NCBI GenBank assembly: GCA_013399015.1
Contig: VWZX01008616.1
Coordinates: 1-64,000 of the forward strand
Direction: 5' to 3'
Source: Galbula dea
Taxonomy: Eukaryota > Chordata > Aves > Piciformes > Galbulidae
DNA length: 64,000 bases
This document shows, in pieces, positions 8,383 through 21,545 of the stretch. The notes under the pieces were generated by a model. The model ran no database searches, was not told where the DNA came from, and worked only from the letters and a program-made list of their open reading frames with translations. The translations under genes and the position numbers were made by a program. Every line of letters starts with the position of its first letter. Position 1 is the first letter of the stretch.

Positions 8383-9113
8383 CACAAATCCAGCTCTCCT
8401 GAACCCTGGCCCTCTACTCTGCCTAGAAGGACACACTAGCTGAACCCAACTAAGAGCAGGTGGAAAGTAATGACATGGTGACTCTCTGGGCCAGGACATC
8501 AGGCAAGCTCCTTTCATACTGCACCACCACCATCACCAGGGATGCAGGGCATGGTTTCTCACATACCCTGAAGAGGTGGCTTCCAGATGCCCAGAGCTCC
8601 TTCAAGGTGCATGGTTGCCAAGTGTGACTCATCCAACCCAAAAACACCACAGCATTCCCTCCTTTAGAACCTCCCACCACCCTAGACAGGCTCTGCTGGT
8701 GTCTTACTCCAGAGCCATGCTCTTCTAGGTCTCACTTTTGCCTGAGCACTCCCAACCTGGTTTTATGACCTGTGTGCTGGAGGCATTTCCACGTGACAGT
8801 GCTGGCCAGCAATTTGACACAGCTCCTGCACACTACCAAGACCACAAGTACAGGCAGCATTTAAATGGCACATCCAGGCTGCTTCTGCCCAAGCCTGTCC
8901 ACTTCAGGGATCACCAGTCTGCTGCTACAGGGCATTTCCCCCCTGGCCAGGGATAGTGGTGTGGAGGTGATGCATCTTCTCAGGCTGTGGAGCTGAACAC
9001 TCTGTCTTGATGGCTCAAGAAGACACAGAGTGACTTCAGGCATGTGACCCAGCCCTGCTGTATGACCAGCAGAGCCATGACAGCCAGCATGGGCAGCCAT
9101 GCTTTGCACTCAC

Positions 9114-9159
9114 CAGAAGCTCTTTATACTTTGGCCTTTTGGACTCGTCCTTTGTAAGG
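9114..9159 (-). CDS. MAP2K4: MAP2K4 exon 10
   Basis: A 46-base exon: 1 base completing Cys347, then 15 codons reading L-T-K-D-E-S-K-R-P-K-Y-K-E-L-L (348-362). The acceptor is tttctttag and the donor gtgagt; the exon ends in phase 0. R-P-K-Y is the conserved C-lobe arginine region (subdomain XI) of the kinase fold. The exon is too short for an ORF search to find; it was located from the protein and the splice sites. Confidence 0.96.
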
Positions 9160-11623
9160 CTAAAGAAAGCAGAAAGAGAATTAGGAGAAGGGTGGGGTTG
9201 GGGAAATGGTTACAGGTAACAAATGCAGACTTTTACAGGACATGATGTTGAATCCAGTGGGACTCACTGCCCTCTGTCTTCTGGAAAAACCATCCTTGTG
9301 CTGGGAGTGACCACAGGGACTCCCTTCCTCCCTCCCTCTGCATGTGGATGGACAGCAAGTGTGGTCACTAACAAACCCTGCTGGGGACAGAGCCCAAGGC
9401 AGCAGCAAGCAGGATGGCATCCCAGCTGCCACTGCCTCTGCACTTCTGTACAGGGGTTTGACTGCAGCCTAGACACAATTCTGGGGCAGCAGCAACCAGA
9501 TGTCCTCCACCTATCAGGCAGCAGGGCTCAGAGGAGAGCCAGCACTGTCTGCACAGGACCAGACAGAGGGCACAGCCACCACATCATCACCTTGGCATGC
9601 ACCTGGGGCTGTGGCAGACACCTGCAGGGGCAGGTTCAGTCTCCTAGACTCTCCTGGCTCATCCTCAGTACTGGTGGCACATCCAGTGCTAAACAAGGCC
9701 ACGGCTGCCGGGAAGGGAGAGAGAAGGTGACACAGCCGCCCATGGGCAGCTGAGGACAGCAGGGAGCTGGCTGTCAAATGCCCCCTCCGGGCTCTGCTGG
9801 CACCTCCACTGGCAAAGGAGGACAGCAGGTGGCAGCAAAGGCCACCAAAGGCAGAGGAACGCAGCAGGGGACATGGAGACCAGAGGCAGAGCAGCTGTGG
9901 GAGGGGGCTCAGCAATGGGCACTTGCAGCTGCCACCCCGGGAGCCAGAGCTGCCCCACTGGGAAGAGATAGGTGGATGTGGTATCTATCCCAAAAGAAGG
10001 GGAGCTGTCTAATTCCCAACAGCTGCATTTCCATCCCCAGGACTCTGGCTGGACCTTTCTCAAGCTCCAGCACTACTACAGTGTGACCTCTACCTAGAGA
10101 AGCAGAGGGTAATTAACTGTGCCCAGCACTGCTCTGCCCTGGGACCTGCCCACAGGGCTGCATAGGGCAAAGAGGGCACCCTGTCCCCTGCCTGCTGCAC
10201 AAACATCCTCCCTTCAACCTTCTGCTACCCAACAGCAACTCATTTGCTGACCTCAGTGAGCCTTGGGGTTTGAATATGCTCCTCATGATGCCCTGAAGGC
10301 AACTACTCAGAACTTCAGCTCCCAGACTGAGCTTTGCTCTGAAACTTCCACATACACTTTCATAAAGCAGCCCTAGAAATCTTTTCTTTCCTTTCCACCT
10401 TAAGGTGAAGCTGCATGCCTGGAGAAATGGCCATTTGCAGCAGCAGATGTTGTACAGCTCCTTCACAGGAACATCTCCTCTCCTCCCCAGGCAGCTGGAC
10501 CCCAGGAGCTGGTGGCTCCCAAACCCAGACACTGATGCTCTGCACACTCTGGAGCCAAAAGCTGCATTCCTGTGAGCAGTGTGACTTCAGCCAAGGATCT
10601 AAGAGAGGGAGGTGGGCTGAAGGAGGAAAATGTCCCATAAAATTCTGTCATTTTGAAAGAGAGTAAAATCCAAACTCAAAAAACATCTCCAGCAGATGGA
10701 AAACTCAGAAACAAAACCTCTTGATAGGTAAAACTGCCTACAGTGGAGGCTTTCTGTGCCACAGAGGGACAAGCCTGTGCTGGGGATGTCCATCACCTCA
10801 GTCTGCCCAGGGCAGAAGGTCCCTGAAGACAAATGCAGGTCACACTGATGAATCTCCTGTGTGCTTCAGTATCAGGGTAACAAAATTACATTGACAACCT
10901 TTGACATTTGAACAGAAAACCACTTTGTCAGAGAATTCAGCAGCAGCTCTTAACTGAAGCAGGACCACACACATGGGGCAGGCAGACAGACTGCCCTAGA
11001 CCCCTCCTCCACTAACACTGCACACTCTCCATCCAAGGCTGAGCTCACTGCAGAGGCCCTGCCCTACAGAAAACCACCTCTAGTACTGATCTTGATGTAT
11101 GATCTACATAGATGATGCCAACAACCAAGCAGGGCAGCCACTACAGGTCCTGGCAGTCACTGTGCTGAGCAGAAGTAAGCAGGAAGGCTCCTGGCCTTGC
11201 CAGGCAAAAGGCAGGACCAGCAGCAGTACTCTGCCCAACCAGAAGACAATACTGCTAGGTGTCCCAGGCTTCTGCCTGCAGAAGAATGGGCAAACAGGAG
11301 ATCTCTCCCAAGGCTGTGCCATACAGGATGCACAGGCCAGGCCCCCACCTAGCCATGCAAACCTGCCATGGGTCTTATCATGTCTCTATTGAGCACAGAA
11401 TCTCACAGATTTTCTGCTCACCCCTTCCCTGAAGGGCAGGTTTCAAAGGTCTGCTCTTCAGCCCCACACAGAACAGTCTCCCATCACCTCCAAAGCAGTG
11501 AAATGGGAAAGGTCCTCACCCTCATGTTGGCAGAGGAAGCTCCTGGCATGCAACCCTTGCTAAACAAACACCTAGCAAGGACAAACCCAAGCAGCTGAGG
11601 GTGCTTCAGCAGGAAACACTTAC
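9160..11623 (-). other. MAP2K4: MAP2K4 intron 9 (2,464 bases)
   Basis: Donor gtaagt, acceptor ctttag. No transposon, tandem repeat or RNA gene was recognised. Several open frames in 9500-10090 on both strands reflect locally stop-poor C/A-rich sequence, not coding. Confidence 0.85.
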
Positions 11624-11772
11624 CACAAGTTGACGAAGTTGATGAAACTGGGGGAGAACTCCCTCTCCTCTGAGTTGCTCAGCTGAGGGGGGTCTCCTTT
11701 CACTACTTGTGTCAACTGGTCAAACACACTGTTCCACTTGGGGTAGGGGAATCGCCCTGTGGCCAGCTCATA
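11624..11772 (-). CDS. MAP2K4: MAP2K4 exon 9
   Basis: A 149-base exon: 49 codons plus 2 bases of Cys347. It begins Y-E-L-A-T-G-R-F-P-Y-P (298 on) and ends F-S-P-S-F-I-N-F-V-N-L, covering the C-lobe helices G to H. Acceptor ctctgcag, donor gtaagt. The segment P-Y-P-K-W-N-S-V-F-D-Q-L is characteristic of the MKK4/3/6 group. No substitution from the mammalian protein was noticed. Confidence 0.97.
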
Positions 11773-11934
11773 CTGCAGAGAGACAGCAACAGCACCAGGC
11801 AGGTTACACAAGGTAAGTTCAATCAGGGTTTGAAAATGTCTGCAAGGACCCTGAAGCCCCAAAAGGAAGATTAAGATGAGATTCTTCAACCCAGGCCCTA
11901 CACAAAGCTCAGCTGGCAGGTGGGAAGAGAGTGA

Positions 11935-12184
11935 TGGTTTTAAGCTAAATGAGATTTAGACTAGATCTAAGGAAGACATCTTTTCCACTGAGGGTGGTGA
12001 GAGCCTGGCCCACACTGCCCAGAGAGGTGGGAGATGTCCCATCCCTGGAACCATCCCAGGTCAGATTGTTTGGGGCTCTGAGCAACCTGATCTAGCTGGG
12101 GATGTCCCTGCTGACTGCAGGGAGTTCGACTAGATGACCTGGAAAGGTTCCCTCCCACCTAAAACATTCTGTGATTTTATGACA
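11935..12184 (+). mobile_element. CR1 LINE 3'-end fragment (antisense to MAP2K4)
   Basis: Matches the CR1 tail: 'gagggtggtgagagcctggcccacactgcccagagaggt', 'gatgtcccatccctggaa', 'gggagttcgactagatgacctggaaaggttccctccca', ending 'attctgtgattttatgac'. It retains only the last 250 bases. Confidence 0.85.
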
Positions 12185-12397
12185 CTATCAAAGTTTTACC
12201 CAACAGTAACCTCTGCTGCCTACACTGGGAGCACCCCCAGATCTAACCTGACTATGCCATGCTTTAACATTGGCAATGTCTCCTCCTTCACTGACTATAC
12301 AATGAACCAATGCTCTTACTATGGTGTTCAAAGTAGGAGAGTAAAATCCTCCAGTCCCTTCCCAGGCACCCTAACAACAACTGGAGAAAATGGATAA

Positions 12398-12476
12398 TGA
12401 GAATCTCCCAGACACAGAACATCTCAAGTTGCAAGGGACCCATAAGGATCCTAACTCCCTGCTCCTTGCAGGACAA
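12398..12476 (-). mobile_element. Short CR1 3'-terminal fragment
   Basis: The order 'gaatctcccagacacagaacatctcaagttgcaagggacccataaggatcctaactccctgctccttgcagga' resembles the reverse complement of the 3' terminus of an older CR1 subfamily (tail, then 'gttggaagggaccc', then 'gtccaactccctg'). It is short, so the call is moderate. Confidence 0.5.
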
Positions 12477-13093
12477 TGAAGATCAGCATTTCAAACCACC
12501 AGTGGGGAAGACAGAAGCTATTGCTTCATACTTATTGCTTCTGCTTCCTCTTCAACACTTGGAGATAGGAAGATCTTTTCAGTTTATCCATGTGTGCACC
12601 CAGCAGTGCTGTGGTTAAGCCAGAGAAGAATCAGCAGCTGGGAGCCAGGATTAACTGAAGTCTTCAGTCTTCTGCACAGGCAAAGTACACCAGATGCCAG
12701 GGCTGCAAGAGGCTTATTTACACAGGCTGGATGCCCTGTTCTGCACCACCATACTCATCAACTCCTCTCATCTGAGATTCTCAAGACAAAACTCATTTAT
12801 GATCCAACACCTCTTCCCTGCTCACATCTTTCTCTACAAAACACAGCTGCAGCTAAATGCATCCTCAGGGGTTCAGGAGAGGCATCTGCCTTGAAGGGTT
12901 GTGTGCTGTCTCTGAGCCAGGAGCTGCCCTCTTCAATCACAACACGCAACTGCTTCACAGCAGCAGAGCTGTGCTGTGCTGTGCTTCAAGCCTGTCTTTG
13001 GCACCAACCTACTCCAGCACACTGCAAAGCACACCAAGGCTGCCCCCAGGAACCTCCTGTGCAGCAGCAGATTTAAAGCCACCACTCACTCAC

Positions 13094-13171
13094 CAGTGTA
13101 ATCCCCAAGCTCCAGACATCTGAGCGGACGTCGTAGCCTTGCCTGGATGCGCTGGGATCTATCCTCTCAGG
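13094..13171 (-). CDS. MAP2K4: MAP2K4 exon 8
   Basis: A 78-base, 26-codon exon in phase 0 at both ends: P-E-R-I-D-P-S-A-S-R-Q-G-Y-D-V-R then S-D-V-W-S-L-G-I-T-L (272-297). With Ala271 from exon 7 it completes the A-P-E motif. D-V-R-S-D-V-W-S-L-G is the kinase subdomain IX (helix F) signature with its structural Asp. Acceptor ctgttccag, donor gtgagt. Confidence 0.97.
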
Positions 13172-16100
13172 CTGGAACAGAAGGAAGGAGTAGTCAAACA
13201 CTGGGCTATGCAGGAAGGAATGAGAAGCAGCTGAAAACTTAAAGACAAAACTCCAAATTTGTCCCACCCTAGCACAGCTCTAGAAGCAACCTTGTTGCTG
13301 GAGCAGTCATCCAACTCCAGCAGAGAGAGAGATCCTCAGGAATCAAAGAGGGATTTTCTGGAGCTCCAATGGAAAAGATCATCTGAAACAACAATCAGTG
13401 CAGCCCAATCCTTTTGGTCTTCCTTTTGTACAAGCAGCTTGAGTTGTTACTATTTATTTTGCTTTGTTTATAACTTTTGAGATGCCTTTAACACAAAGCC
13501 TTGCTTTCTCTGTCAGCACAGCAAAGCTGCCCCAGGGGAATCCTAAGAACTGCAATAAACATCTTCTCACCCACCAGCCTCTATTAGAACTCTTCTTCCT
13601 AACTTGTCTGCTGGTTGCTAATCCTCAAGAGGCATTAAAAACAATGCATTTTAAGAACAGCTCTTCTTTACAACGTTCTGGGCATCCCTTGAAGGCAAGC
13701 ATGATGTTCCAAGGGCTACAGACATCCAGAAGGCTTTCCACAGAAAGCAGCATTGAGTTATTTGCACCCAAGAGTGAGTTATCCAGAGAAGTGAACCAGC
13801 ACAAAACATCTTTATACTTTGCATGTCTTCTTTAATGAGAAACCTTCTTTTGCCAAAAAAATTAATGATTAAATAATTAAAATGTCAAGAAGACCCAGGT
13901 CTCATTCAGTTCTGACTGTAACAAAAATAAGAGAGACCTGAATTGCATGGCATTAAGATTTGCTGCTGACACCAAACTGGGAGACAGTGGCTAACATTCC
14001 ATCAGGTTGTGCTGTCATTCAGCAAGATCTGGACAGGCTGAGAGTTGAGGGGAGAGGAACCTCATGAAGTTCCCCAAGGGCAAGTGTATGGTCCTGCACC
14101 TGAGCAGGAATAACCACACAGGAGTGCTGCTGGACAAGTTCACCATGAGGCAGCAATGTGCCCTCATAGCCAAGAAGGCAAATGGTCTCCTGGGGTGCAT
14201 TAAGAAGAGTGCAGCCAGCAGGTTGAGGGAGGTTCTCCTCCCCCTCTACTCTGCTCTAGTCAGGCCACCTCTGGAATATTGGGTCCAGTTCTGCGCTCCC
14301 CAGCTCAAGAGAGACAAGGAACTACTGGAGAGAGTCCACTGGAGGCTAGGAAGATGCTGAGGGCACTGGAGCAGCTCTGGCAGGAGGAAAGGCTGAGAGC
14401 CCTGGGGCAGCTTAGCCTGGAGAAGAGCAGCCCCAGATGGGAGCTGCTCAGTGCTGAGCAAGAGCTAAAGGCTGGGGTCAAGCAGATGGGGCCAGACTCT
14501 GCTCAGTGGTGCCCAGGGACAGGCCAAGGGGCACTGGGCACAAACTGGAACCCAGGAAGTCCCACCTAAACATAAGGAAAAACTTTGTTCCTGTGAGGGT
14601 GTTGGAGCCCTGGCCCAGGCTGCCCAGAGAGATTGTGGAGTCTCCTCTGGAGAGATTCCCAAGGCAGCTGGAGGTGACTCTGGGCAAGCTGCTGTGGGTG
14701 ACCCTGCTGGAGAAGAGGGGTTGGACTAGTGATCCCCAGAGGTCCCTTCCAATCCCCACCATGCTGGAATTCTGGGATAACAAACTCTCATTTGCTGCTC
14801 AGACAAATGTATCCCTGAACCAAAAGAAAAGAAAAGGTTACCAGAAACAGAGAATGACCAGGAAAGAGCAGAAAAACTTTGCAGTGCAAAAAGCAGAACA
14901 AAATCCACATGACACAAATGCTCTCTCTGCTCCAACCACAGGAACAGATGGATATAAGATGAAAGCTGCCAGCCTCAGCTGGAGACAATCTTCTCACAGT
15001 AAAAAGCCTGTGAAATGGAAGTCCAGAGGCCTCCTTGGCTTTGGCTAAGGATGGGAGGGAGGTAGAGCACTGCACATCTGGAAGCAGGGCAGCAGCTGCA
15101 GTGTCACCTGTGCCAAATTCAGCTGCAAAGCAGAGAGTGAGCTAGGAAGCAGGGCAGGCAGAGTTAACAGACCCTCACTGCTCCTACACAAACTGGGGGT
15201 ACAAGGGGTCCCTAAGCACACTTGCTGCTGCTGTATTAACCACCCCACCACATGTGTGTTTCTTTAGGGGTGCTCAAGGCAAAGGGGTGACCCCATCACC
15301 AGGGCTTTCTCATTTGATGGTGGTGCCCAGTGAGGGGCTCAGCAAGTGCATCTGTCAGCACCCAGGCAACTTGTCTCTTGTGCCAACTCCAAACCCAAGC
15401 CACAGGAAGGAGAGGAGCTGCCTGCGGGTCTGTGCAACAGCAGTGGAAACCATCTCTGGGACCACAGTTGTTTGGGAAGTTGTTCTGCTGTTCACTGCCA
15501 CTCCCTGTTTGCATGGCTGTGTTTCTCAAAACCATTCCTACAGTGACAAGCAGCATTTTCCAGGGGGAGATGCTGGTTTCCCTCAGCATGGAACTGCCAC
15601 CCCCTCCCAGCTGCATTTCCTAGCAGTGTTTGAATGCCTCAGCCTCAACAGAGGGATGATCACAGGAAAGTGATGGACTGGAGGACAGGGGACACTGGCT
15701 AGGAGTGCACAGAAAGACTGGGAGGAACAGCAATGAAGACAACAAGGTCCCATAGGGGCACAGCAGAGTCTCAATGACTTTCTTTGTCTTATGGAAAAAG
15801 GTGAATCTGTGGCAGCAATAACCTTGGACTAGTGCAGTGCCTTGTCCAGACTGCAACCAAATCAAGCATCAACAACTTGCATCAGTAAATGACCTCTTCA
15901 CTGACAAGAGTTCAGGGTGTAACTGTTGGTGTTGAGGGGGAAAGACAGGATTTAGAAGGGGATCTCAAAGGTGACTCCCCTTGGGCTACCACTAATAACA
16001 GCCACGAACGTATGAAGTTAGTGCTGCTAGACTGCATATCATAAAACTACTGTTGGTGGGATAACTAAGGGCTCCTGAAGAACTGGAGTGATTTAAACAG

Positions 16101-19100
16101 TTGGGGAGCTGGGCTCTGCCTGGATGCTGGCTCACTCAACCAGACACAGAAGCAGCAGCACTGCAGGGTGACAGAAAGCTCCTAGAAAAGGCTAGGAGAG
16201 CACAAAATCCCAGAGGAGCAGCACCATTAAAGGTGTGTGGCTGCAGGGACCTGCTAGGAACTGCTGCTCTTGTTAGGTGATACAAACACAGGGAGTTTGC
16301 TCAATTTCAGGGTTTACATTTGTAAAAGGATGCTAGGAGAAGAAGTGGGGTTTATAGCACAGCCATAAAGTCCAATCTGAGCTGCCTTAAGGGCATAAGC
16401 TGCTCAGTCCCTAATCTCCTCAAAGAAAAGCTTAAGAGGTGACTACAGCAGAGTCAGAAGGTACCTGCTAGGGAAAGAGGCTGTGGCAAATCAAGGATTC
16501 CTCAATTCTGTGAAGGAAGTAGAAACAAGAGCCCAGAGCCATCCATTAAAAGAAGATTCAAAAGATGGTGTCAGGAGCACAATTAATGACCAGCACAACC
16601 TCATGGACACTGTGGTAGATTCTCCAGCACCTGAAGAGCCATCTTTAACACAGGACTTCAGAGGCCTTTTCCATCTGGTGTTTGTTTGGAAGGCCACCCC
16701 CCCCAGCTCCCCAGAGCTTGACACATCCCCCCCACTGCTTCTAAGATCTATGTTGGATTAACAGGAGCTCTGGAGGGGCAGCACTTTTGGAGCTGTAAGG
16801 AATTGCGTCGCCACAAGAGCAGCAAAAGTCAAACAGGCTCAGAGAGGACAGGAGAGCACAGCTATGGATCTGGAACATGCACAGCTCTGTGCTCACTCTC
16901 CCAACAACTGACCCTGCCCTAAGGAGCTTTGCCCAGCAGTCTCTGCATCTTCACTGCCCTGATGCATCTTCTTCTAATGTGGCTTAGCCACTCATAGCAG
17001 TGGGGGCTACCCTGGGCCACTCCAGCACAGCCAGCTGTGCCCCACACAGAGCAAACCCATGGAAAGCAGGACCTGCCAGATGAACCTCCAATGCCTTCAG
17101 AGGGCAACTATCTCCCAAACCTGACTTTTGGGCACTTCCCACATAAATCCTAGCAGGCAAAACAACTCCCCTTCTCCCTATTCCTGCTCTCCTCCACAAA
17201 ACTCACATCCTGCCTGCAATACCTCTGGCTGAGTAGTCTTCTTACACAGGCTGCTGCTGACATTTCCCCAGGTTCCTATCAACTGCCTGTGCAGACAGAT
17301 GTCTACATGAGCAAGGAGGACAGCCCCATCCTGGCAGGACAGGGGTGGAAGCACCACTGCAATGCAGAGACAGGAGCTCAGGCTGCTGCACAGCTTCTGG
17401 GCATGGGCTCTGCCCCACAAGATGCACAGAGCCAGGCTGGGACAGGAGAAGTCCCAAGCTGGGCAAACCTCATGGTGATCTTAGCTAGTGAATGAGTAAG
17501 CAGAGGTTATGTTCTCAGCCAAGGCCCTGAAGCACATGGGTGACAGCAGCAGCACAGGAGAGGGGAGGACTGTGCTCAGAGCTCAGGCATCTCCCCAGCA
17601 CTCACCACACCACAGGTGGCAGAGCCTGGATCTACTCTGTGCTACTCACAATTCTCCCAGTCTCCTCCCAAATCTCTTTTTTCAGACATAAAAATTATGA
17701 CTGGGTGTCAAGTTTTAGAGGGGAATACAAAAAAAAAAAACAAGTGACCCCCACACAGGAGCATCCAAGAAGATTTTTAGCTGCATGCACTGAACCCAAC
17801 AGCCTGCTGCTGAGAGAAATGAATGACTGAGCCTGAGCAAAACATGGGCACTAGGTCAGGAATGCAAAGCTAAAACAGACTGTTGCTGTGGCTCTCCTTG
17901 GGTGAAGGATTCCAAGAGCTCCTGAATCCCTAGGGAGGCCAGGAGAGCAGGACTCAGAGCCATCACTGTCATCTGGGAATGACAGTGGATGGTCTGAACT
18001 CCTGAGCCATCCCAGCACAGGGATGCAGCCTCTGCCCAGCTCTGGACACCAATGCCAGCAGTGACTGCCCATCTTCACCAGGGAGAAATGAGGAGCTGGA
18101 AACATCCTGAGCACAGGTCTGAGCAACAGGGCTCTGAGCTGGCCATCTCTTTGTGCACAGGCAGGGACTAGCACACGTGTGTTTGCTGGACATGGCTCAT
18201 GCATTAGCATTAATAAGGCTGCTCTGTACCCCCTGGCCCTGCACAACCCTTCAACAACCTCCTCACCTCAACAACTCTTCAGGCAGACCCCAACAGGCAG
18301 CCCAGGGGAGGGTGGGTGAAGCAGGCAGGGCACTGGCACTGCAGCAGGCAGCTCCCAGGGTACCTGGGAAAAGGATCTGAGGGACTGAGGACAAGTGTGA
18401 CACCATCAAACTCTGCCCCTGAAGAGGTCCCAAAGGAGCAGGAGAAGCCAGGACATCTATCCTCATGCTAGTAGCTGGCTCCTCTCCTACCTAAACCAGG
18501 TGCTTTAGGTCTCATCCCTCATCTCTGCCACAGAAATTGGGTTCACTTGAGTGTTAAGAAGGTAAAAAAACAGTAGTGCCACAAAGACCACCAGCTTCAG
18601 CATGGCACACAACCTCTCCACCCCCCAAACCAGCAGCACCCACCTCAGCCAGAGGCAATGCAGGGACTGTCAGGAAGCAGCAGATAGAGAAGACAAGGGC
18701 TGGCCAGGAACAATCTCACCCCACTGCTGACTTAGGGCTGCTGTGAGCATGTTGGGAACCTCACCTAGAGCAAACCCACAATGGTGGCACCAAACAGGGC
18801 ACAGGTCTCAGGAGGGGTCAGCAGAGTCCAGGCTGCTCCAGGGGCTGGCTGCTGCCCAGGGCAGCATGGTGACTCTTTGTCTTTCCTTTCTTTCAGAGAA
18901 CACAAGGCACCAGCATGTGCACCTGGACTTCACTGTAACCATCTCAAGGCCAAAAGCAAAACAACTTCTCTGGCACTGGCTGCCCCAAGGCCAAAATGCT
19001 GCTTTCTGTGCCAGCTCTAACAGTTTTGGTTAAATCACACTGCCCTTGCTTAGCAGATGGACATGGCTCCTGCTGCCTAATCTGACTGCTTGCAGTCACA

Positions 19101-21417
19101 CTGGCTGACATCCAATGTTATTGTTATCAACAGCTATTTGGGGACCCAGCTCCAGTGAACACAGTGTTATCAGGTTCCTTCAGTGGGCAAGTGCTCATGC
19201 TGCAAGAACAACTGCAAGTGTCACAGGCCAAGAAGGCCACACAGAGCAACATGTTCTCACTGTCAGCAGCACCATCCAATAGCCCTTATCAGACCCTCCT
19301 TGGCTGAACACAGCTACAGTTGCCTGTTCTGCACTAAATAAAAGATACTATTTTCCTTTTGAAAGGCAGGTGACTGGCCTGAGTCCTTCCTAGGTATACT
19401 CAGGTTTGATCACAGCATCACTACAGCCATCAGCCTCTGCTGGCTTGGAGAAAGAGCTGGCAGATGTGCCTTCATGCTGGGAACCTCTCCTCATTTCACA
19501 GGCTTCCTGCTATGTGGAAATGCTCATATGCTTGAAGAGGAGCCACCAAGTCCAGAGAGCAGCAGGGAAGAGGCCAGCCATCTCCCATACCACTTGCAGC
19601 TGCTGGCTCTTCCCCCAGGCTGTGCACCAGGCCAAGGCTCTCAAACACACAAACCAAACTGAAACCCTTTTGCTCACTAGAAACACAAGAGACTGGAGCT
19701 GGTGATGGAGATGAGGGAGATGCACAAACTGCAGAGTGCACGTGCACAGACAGGGATAGAAAGGAAGGGGCTCTCAGAAGAACTTGCCCAGCCAGGTCCC
19801 AGGGGAAATGAAGCAGTGCAGTTATTTACAGACACATCAGTAACTGCCATGTCCTAACCAAACCACCAGCCCAAGCAAAGCTAACCAGCCACCACAGTTC
19901 CCAGAACAAGTGGGAACATTCATTCCTGTAATGATAGCCCACTGAATTTTGGAGGGGGAAAGGAGAGAGCAGCTTTTCAAGAGCCCTACTTACAGACTTG
20001 ATACACACCTCAGAGGACAACTCAACAACAGTCCTGACTCCACAGAGTGATGCTATCAGAAGTGCCTCGGGTCAGACCAGCTCCCAGCCTCCCCTGGGGA
20101 ACCTCTCTCTGCTGCTGCCCTCAGCACCCCATGCCCCACCAACACAATAAACTGGGCACCTCTGACCAACCCTCTTCCCTGCAGGGAGCTCCACACACTT
20201 GCCTGAAGTGCTCAGAGCAGAGACATGCCTCTGCCCTTTCCCCAGCCTCACGAGGTCTTTGTTTAAGCAAACTACTCTGTTTCACAGGCCTGGAGCTTGC
20301 ACTGACTCTGCTGTACCACAGTACTGGTCTCCACTAAGAGACCTCACCTGTCCTGCTCTGCCCAGCTCATTGAGTAATCAGCTCTGCTGTAAGGACAGTG
20401 AAAAGAGAAGGTCAAATGCTTCAAAACTCAGATTCTGTGCTTGCACAGATCAGAATTAGGGCCAACACTACAGGCAGATAAAAGCCATATGAGTGCTGTT
20501 ACCTGAACCAGATGTGCACTGTAGCTTTTAAAGAGAGAGATTTTCCTTTTTTGTTTCCTTAGTGGTATATAAGAGTTCAGAAAACAGTATTTTCTACAGA
20601 AACAAACAGTATTTTCCACAGAGCCATAAGATAAGCAATGAGAGCTAAATTACAGTCACAGAACTTGGAAGTTCCATTGACAGCAGACGACACAAAGCAC
20701 AAGGTAGCCTCAGCTCACCTGAAACCAACAGATGCATTCTGAAAGCAGCCTGATGCTCACAAATGTTTAAAAGCCTCAGACAGCTTCAAAAATCACCACC
20801 ACAGCTTTCCTCCCTGGGAGGGGGAGGGAAGGAAAGAAGCAGAACAGACTCCCAGGAGCCACAGCTCAGCCCAAGCGATTTCCACACAGCTGCTCTGCTA
20901 CCACTGGTCTCCAGAACCACATTCTCCTGGAATTAAGTTATGGCACACTTTGCAATTGAAGTGGTTTGCAGGAAAAAAATCCAAATCACTCTAATTCTGC
21001 TCAGCAGTGACTCCTGTGACAATCTCACTGGAGCAAATGGATTTCTGGCAGCCCAAGGAAAATCCACACCCGGATGGCACTGCCTCCCCCCCCGGCACTG
21101 TTTGTTTGGGAGCCTGAAGGGGTGGCTGCTGGAAGTCAGAGAGCAGCAGCTCACTCCAGCAGCACATCACTGCAGGAACCCAGCTGAAAATGTGCTGGGA
21201 AGGGAATGTGGTCACCTTGCCACAGCCTGGTTGCTTTTGCTGACGCTGCCAGCAGCAGCACTCCATCCACAGCTGGGTTTCATCTGGGAAGGGGGTGCTC
21301 ATCCCATGGGAAACAACAGGCTGATGCTTCAGTCAGACAGCAGAGTCATGCAGAGCCAAGGGGAGGTCGTGCAGAGCCCAAGGGCAGACAGCTAGCTCCT
21401 GGCTGATCCCTACTCAC
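13172..21417 (-). other. MAP2K4: MAP2K4 intron 7 (8,246 bases)
   Basis: Donor gtgagt, acceptor ctgttccag. One large CR1 copy lies at 13940-14784, antisense. The remaining ~7 kb has no recognisable repeat or gene. An A12 run occurs near 17729 and an AT-rich patch at about 13855-13890. Confidence 0.88.
13940..14784 (+). mobile_element. CR1 LINE, 845-base 5'-truncated copy (antisense to MAP2K4)
   Basis: It carries the CR1 reverse-transcriptase C-terminal coding sequence followed by the 3' UTR. A degenerate frame at 14064-14360 shows K-G-K-C-M-V-L-H-L, A-K-K-A-N-G-L-L-G-C-I-K and R-P-P-L-E-Y-W-V-Q-F. The tail reads 'ggttggactagtgatccccagaggtcccttccaatcccc'. Several frameshifts break the frame. 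The 14506-15048 open frame is an out-of-phase passage through the 3' UTR and beyond, not a gene. The subfamily looks different from the copy at 6941-7858, with 'gggtgaccctgctggag' near the end as in the copy at 25012. Confidence 0.9.
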
Positions 21418-21545
21418 CGCCATGTACGGCCGGCACCCTGCATCCCGTGTCTTGGCAATGGAGTCCACGAGCTGCCCACTAATGCCAAAGTCACAGAGCT
21501 TAATATTCCCATTTCTGTCCAGAAGAATATTGGAAGGTTTGATGT
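21418..21545 (-). CDS. MAP2K4: MAP2K4 exon 7 (catalytic and activation loops)
   Basis: A 128-base exon: 2 bases completing Asp229, the catalytic base of the H-R-D motif, then 42 codons. I-K-P-S-N-I-L-L-D (230-238) gives the catalytic-loop Lys and Asn. C-D-F-G (246-249) holds the Mg-binding Asp247. S-I-A-K-T (257-261) holds the two activation-loop residues, Ser257 and Thr261, phosphorylated by MAP3Ks. It ends G-C-R-P-Y-M-A in phase 0. Residue 240 is Asn, where I recall Ser in mammals. Acceptor cccttgcag, donor gtgagt. All catalytic residues are intact, so the product should be an active kinase. Confidence 0.98.

Larger units (their letters stand above)
6856..9113 (-). other. MAP2K4: MAP2K4 intron 10 (2,258 bases)
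   Basis: Donor gtgagt, acceptor tgcag. It holds the longest CR1 copy of the window (6941-7858) and a second one in opposite orientation (8098-8382). Nothing else was recognised in 8383-9113. Confidence 0.9.
11773..13093 (-). other. MAP2K4: MAP2K4 intron 8 (1,321 bases)
   Basis: Donor gtgagt, acceptor ctctgcag. It contains a CR1 copy on the plus strand (11935-12184) and a short CR1 end on the minus strand (12398-12476). Nothing was recognised in 12480-13093. Confidence 0.9.

Noticed and set aside
14506..15048. 180-codon plus-strand open frame
   Set aside because: Its first half is the untranslated 3' part of a CR1 copy read in frame, and the second half is intron. It is not a gene.
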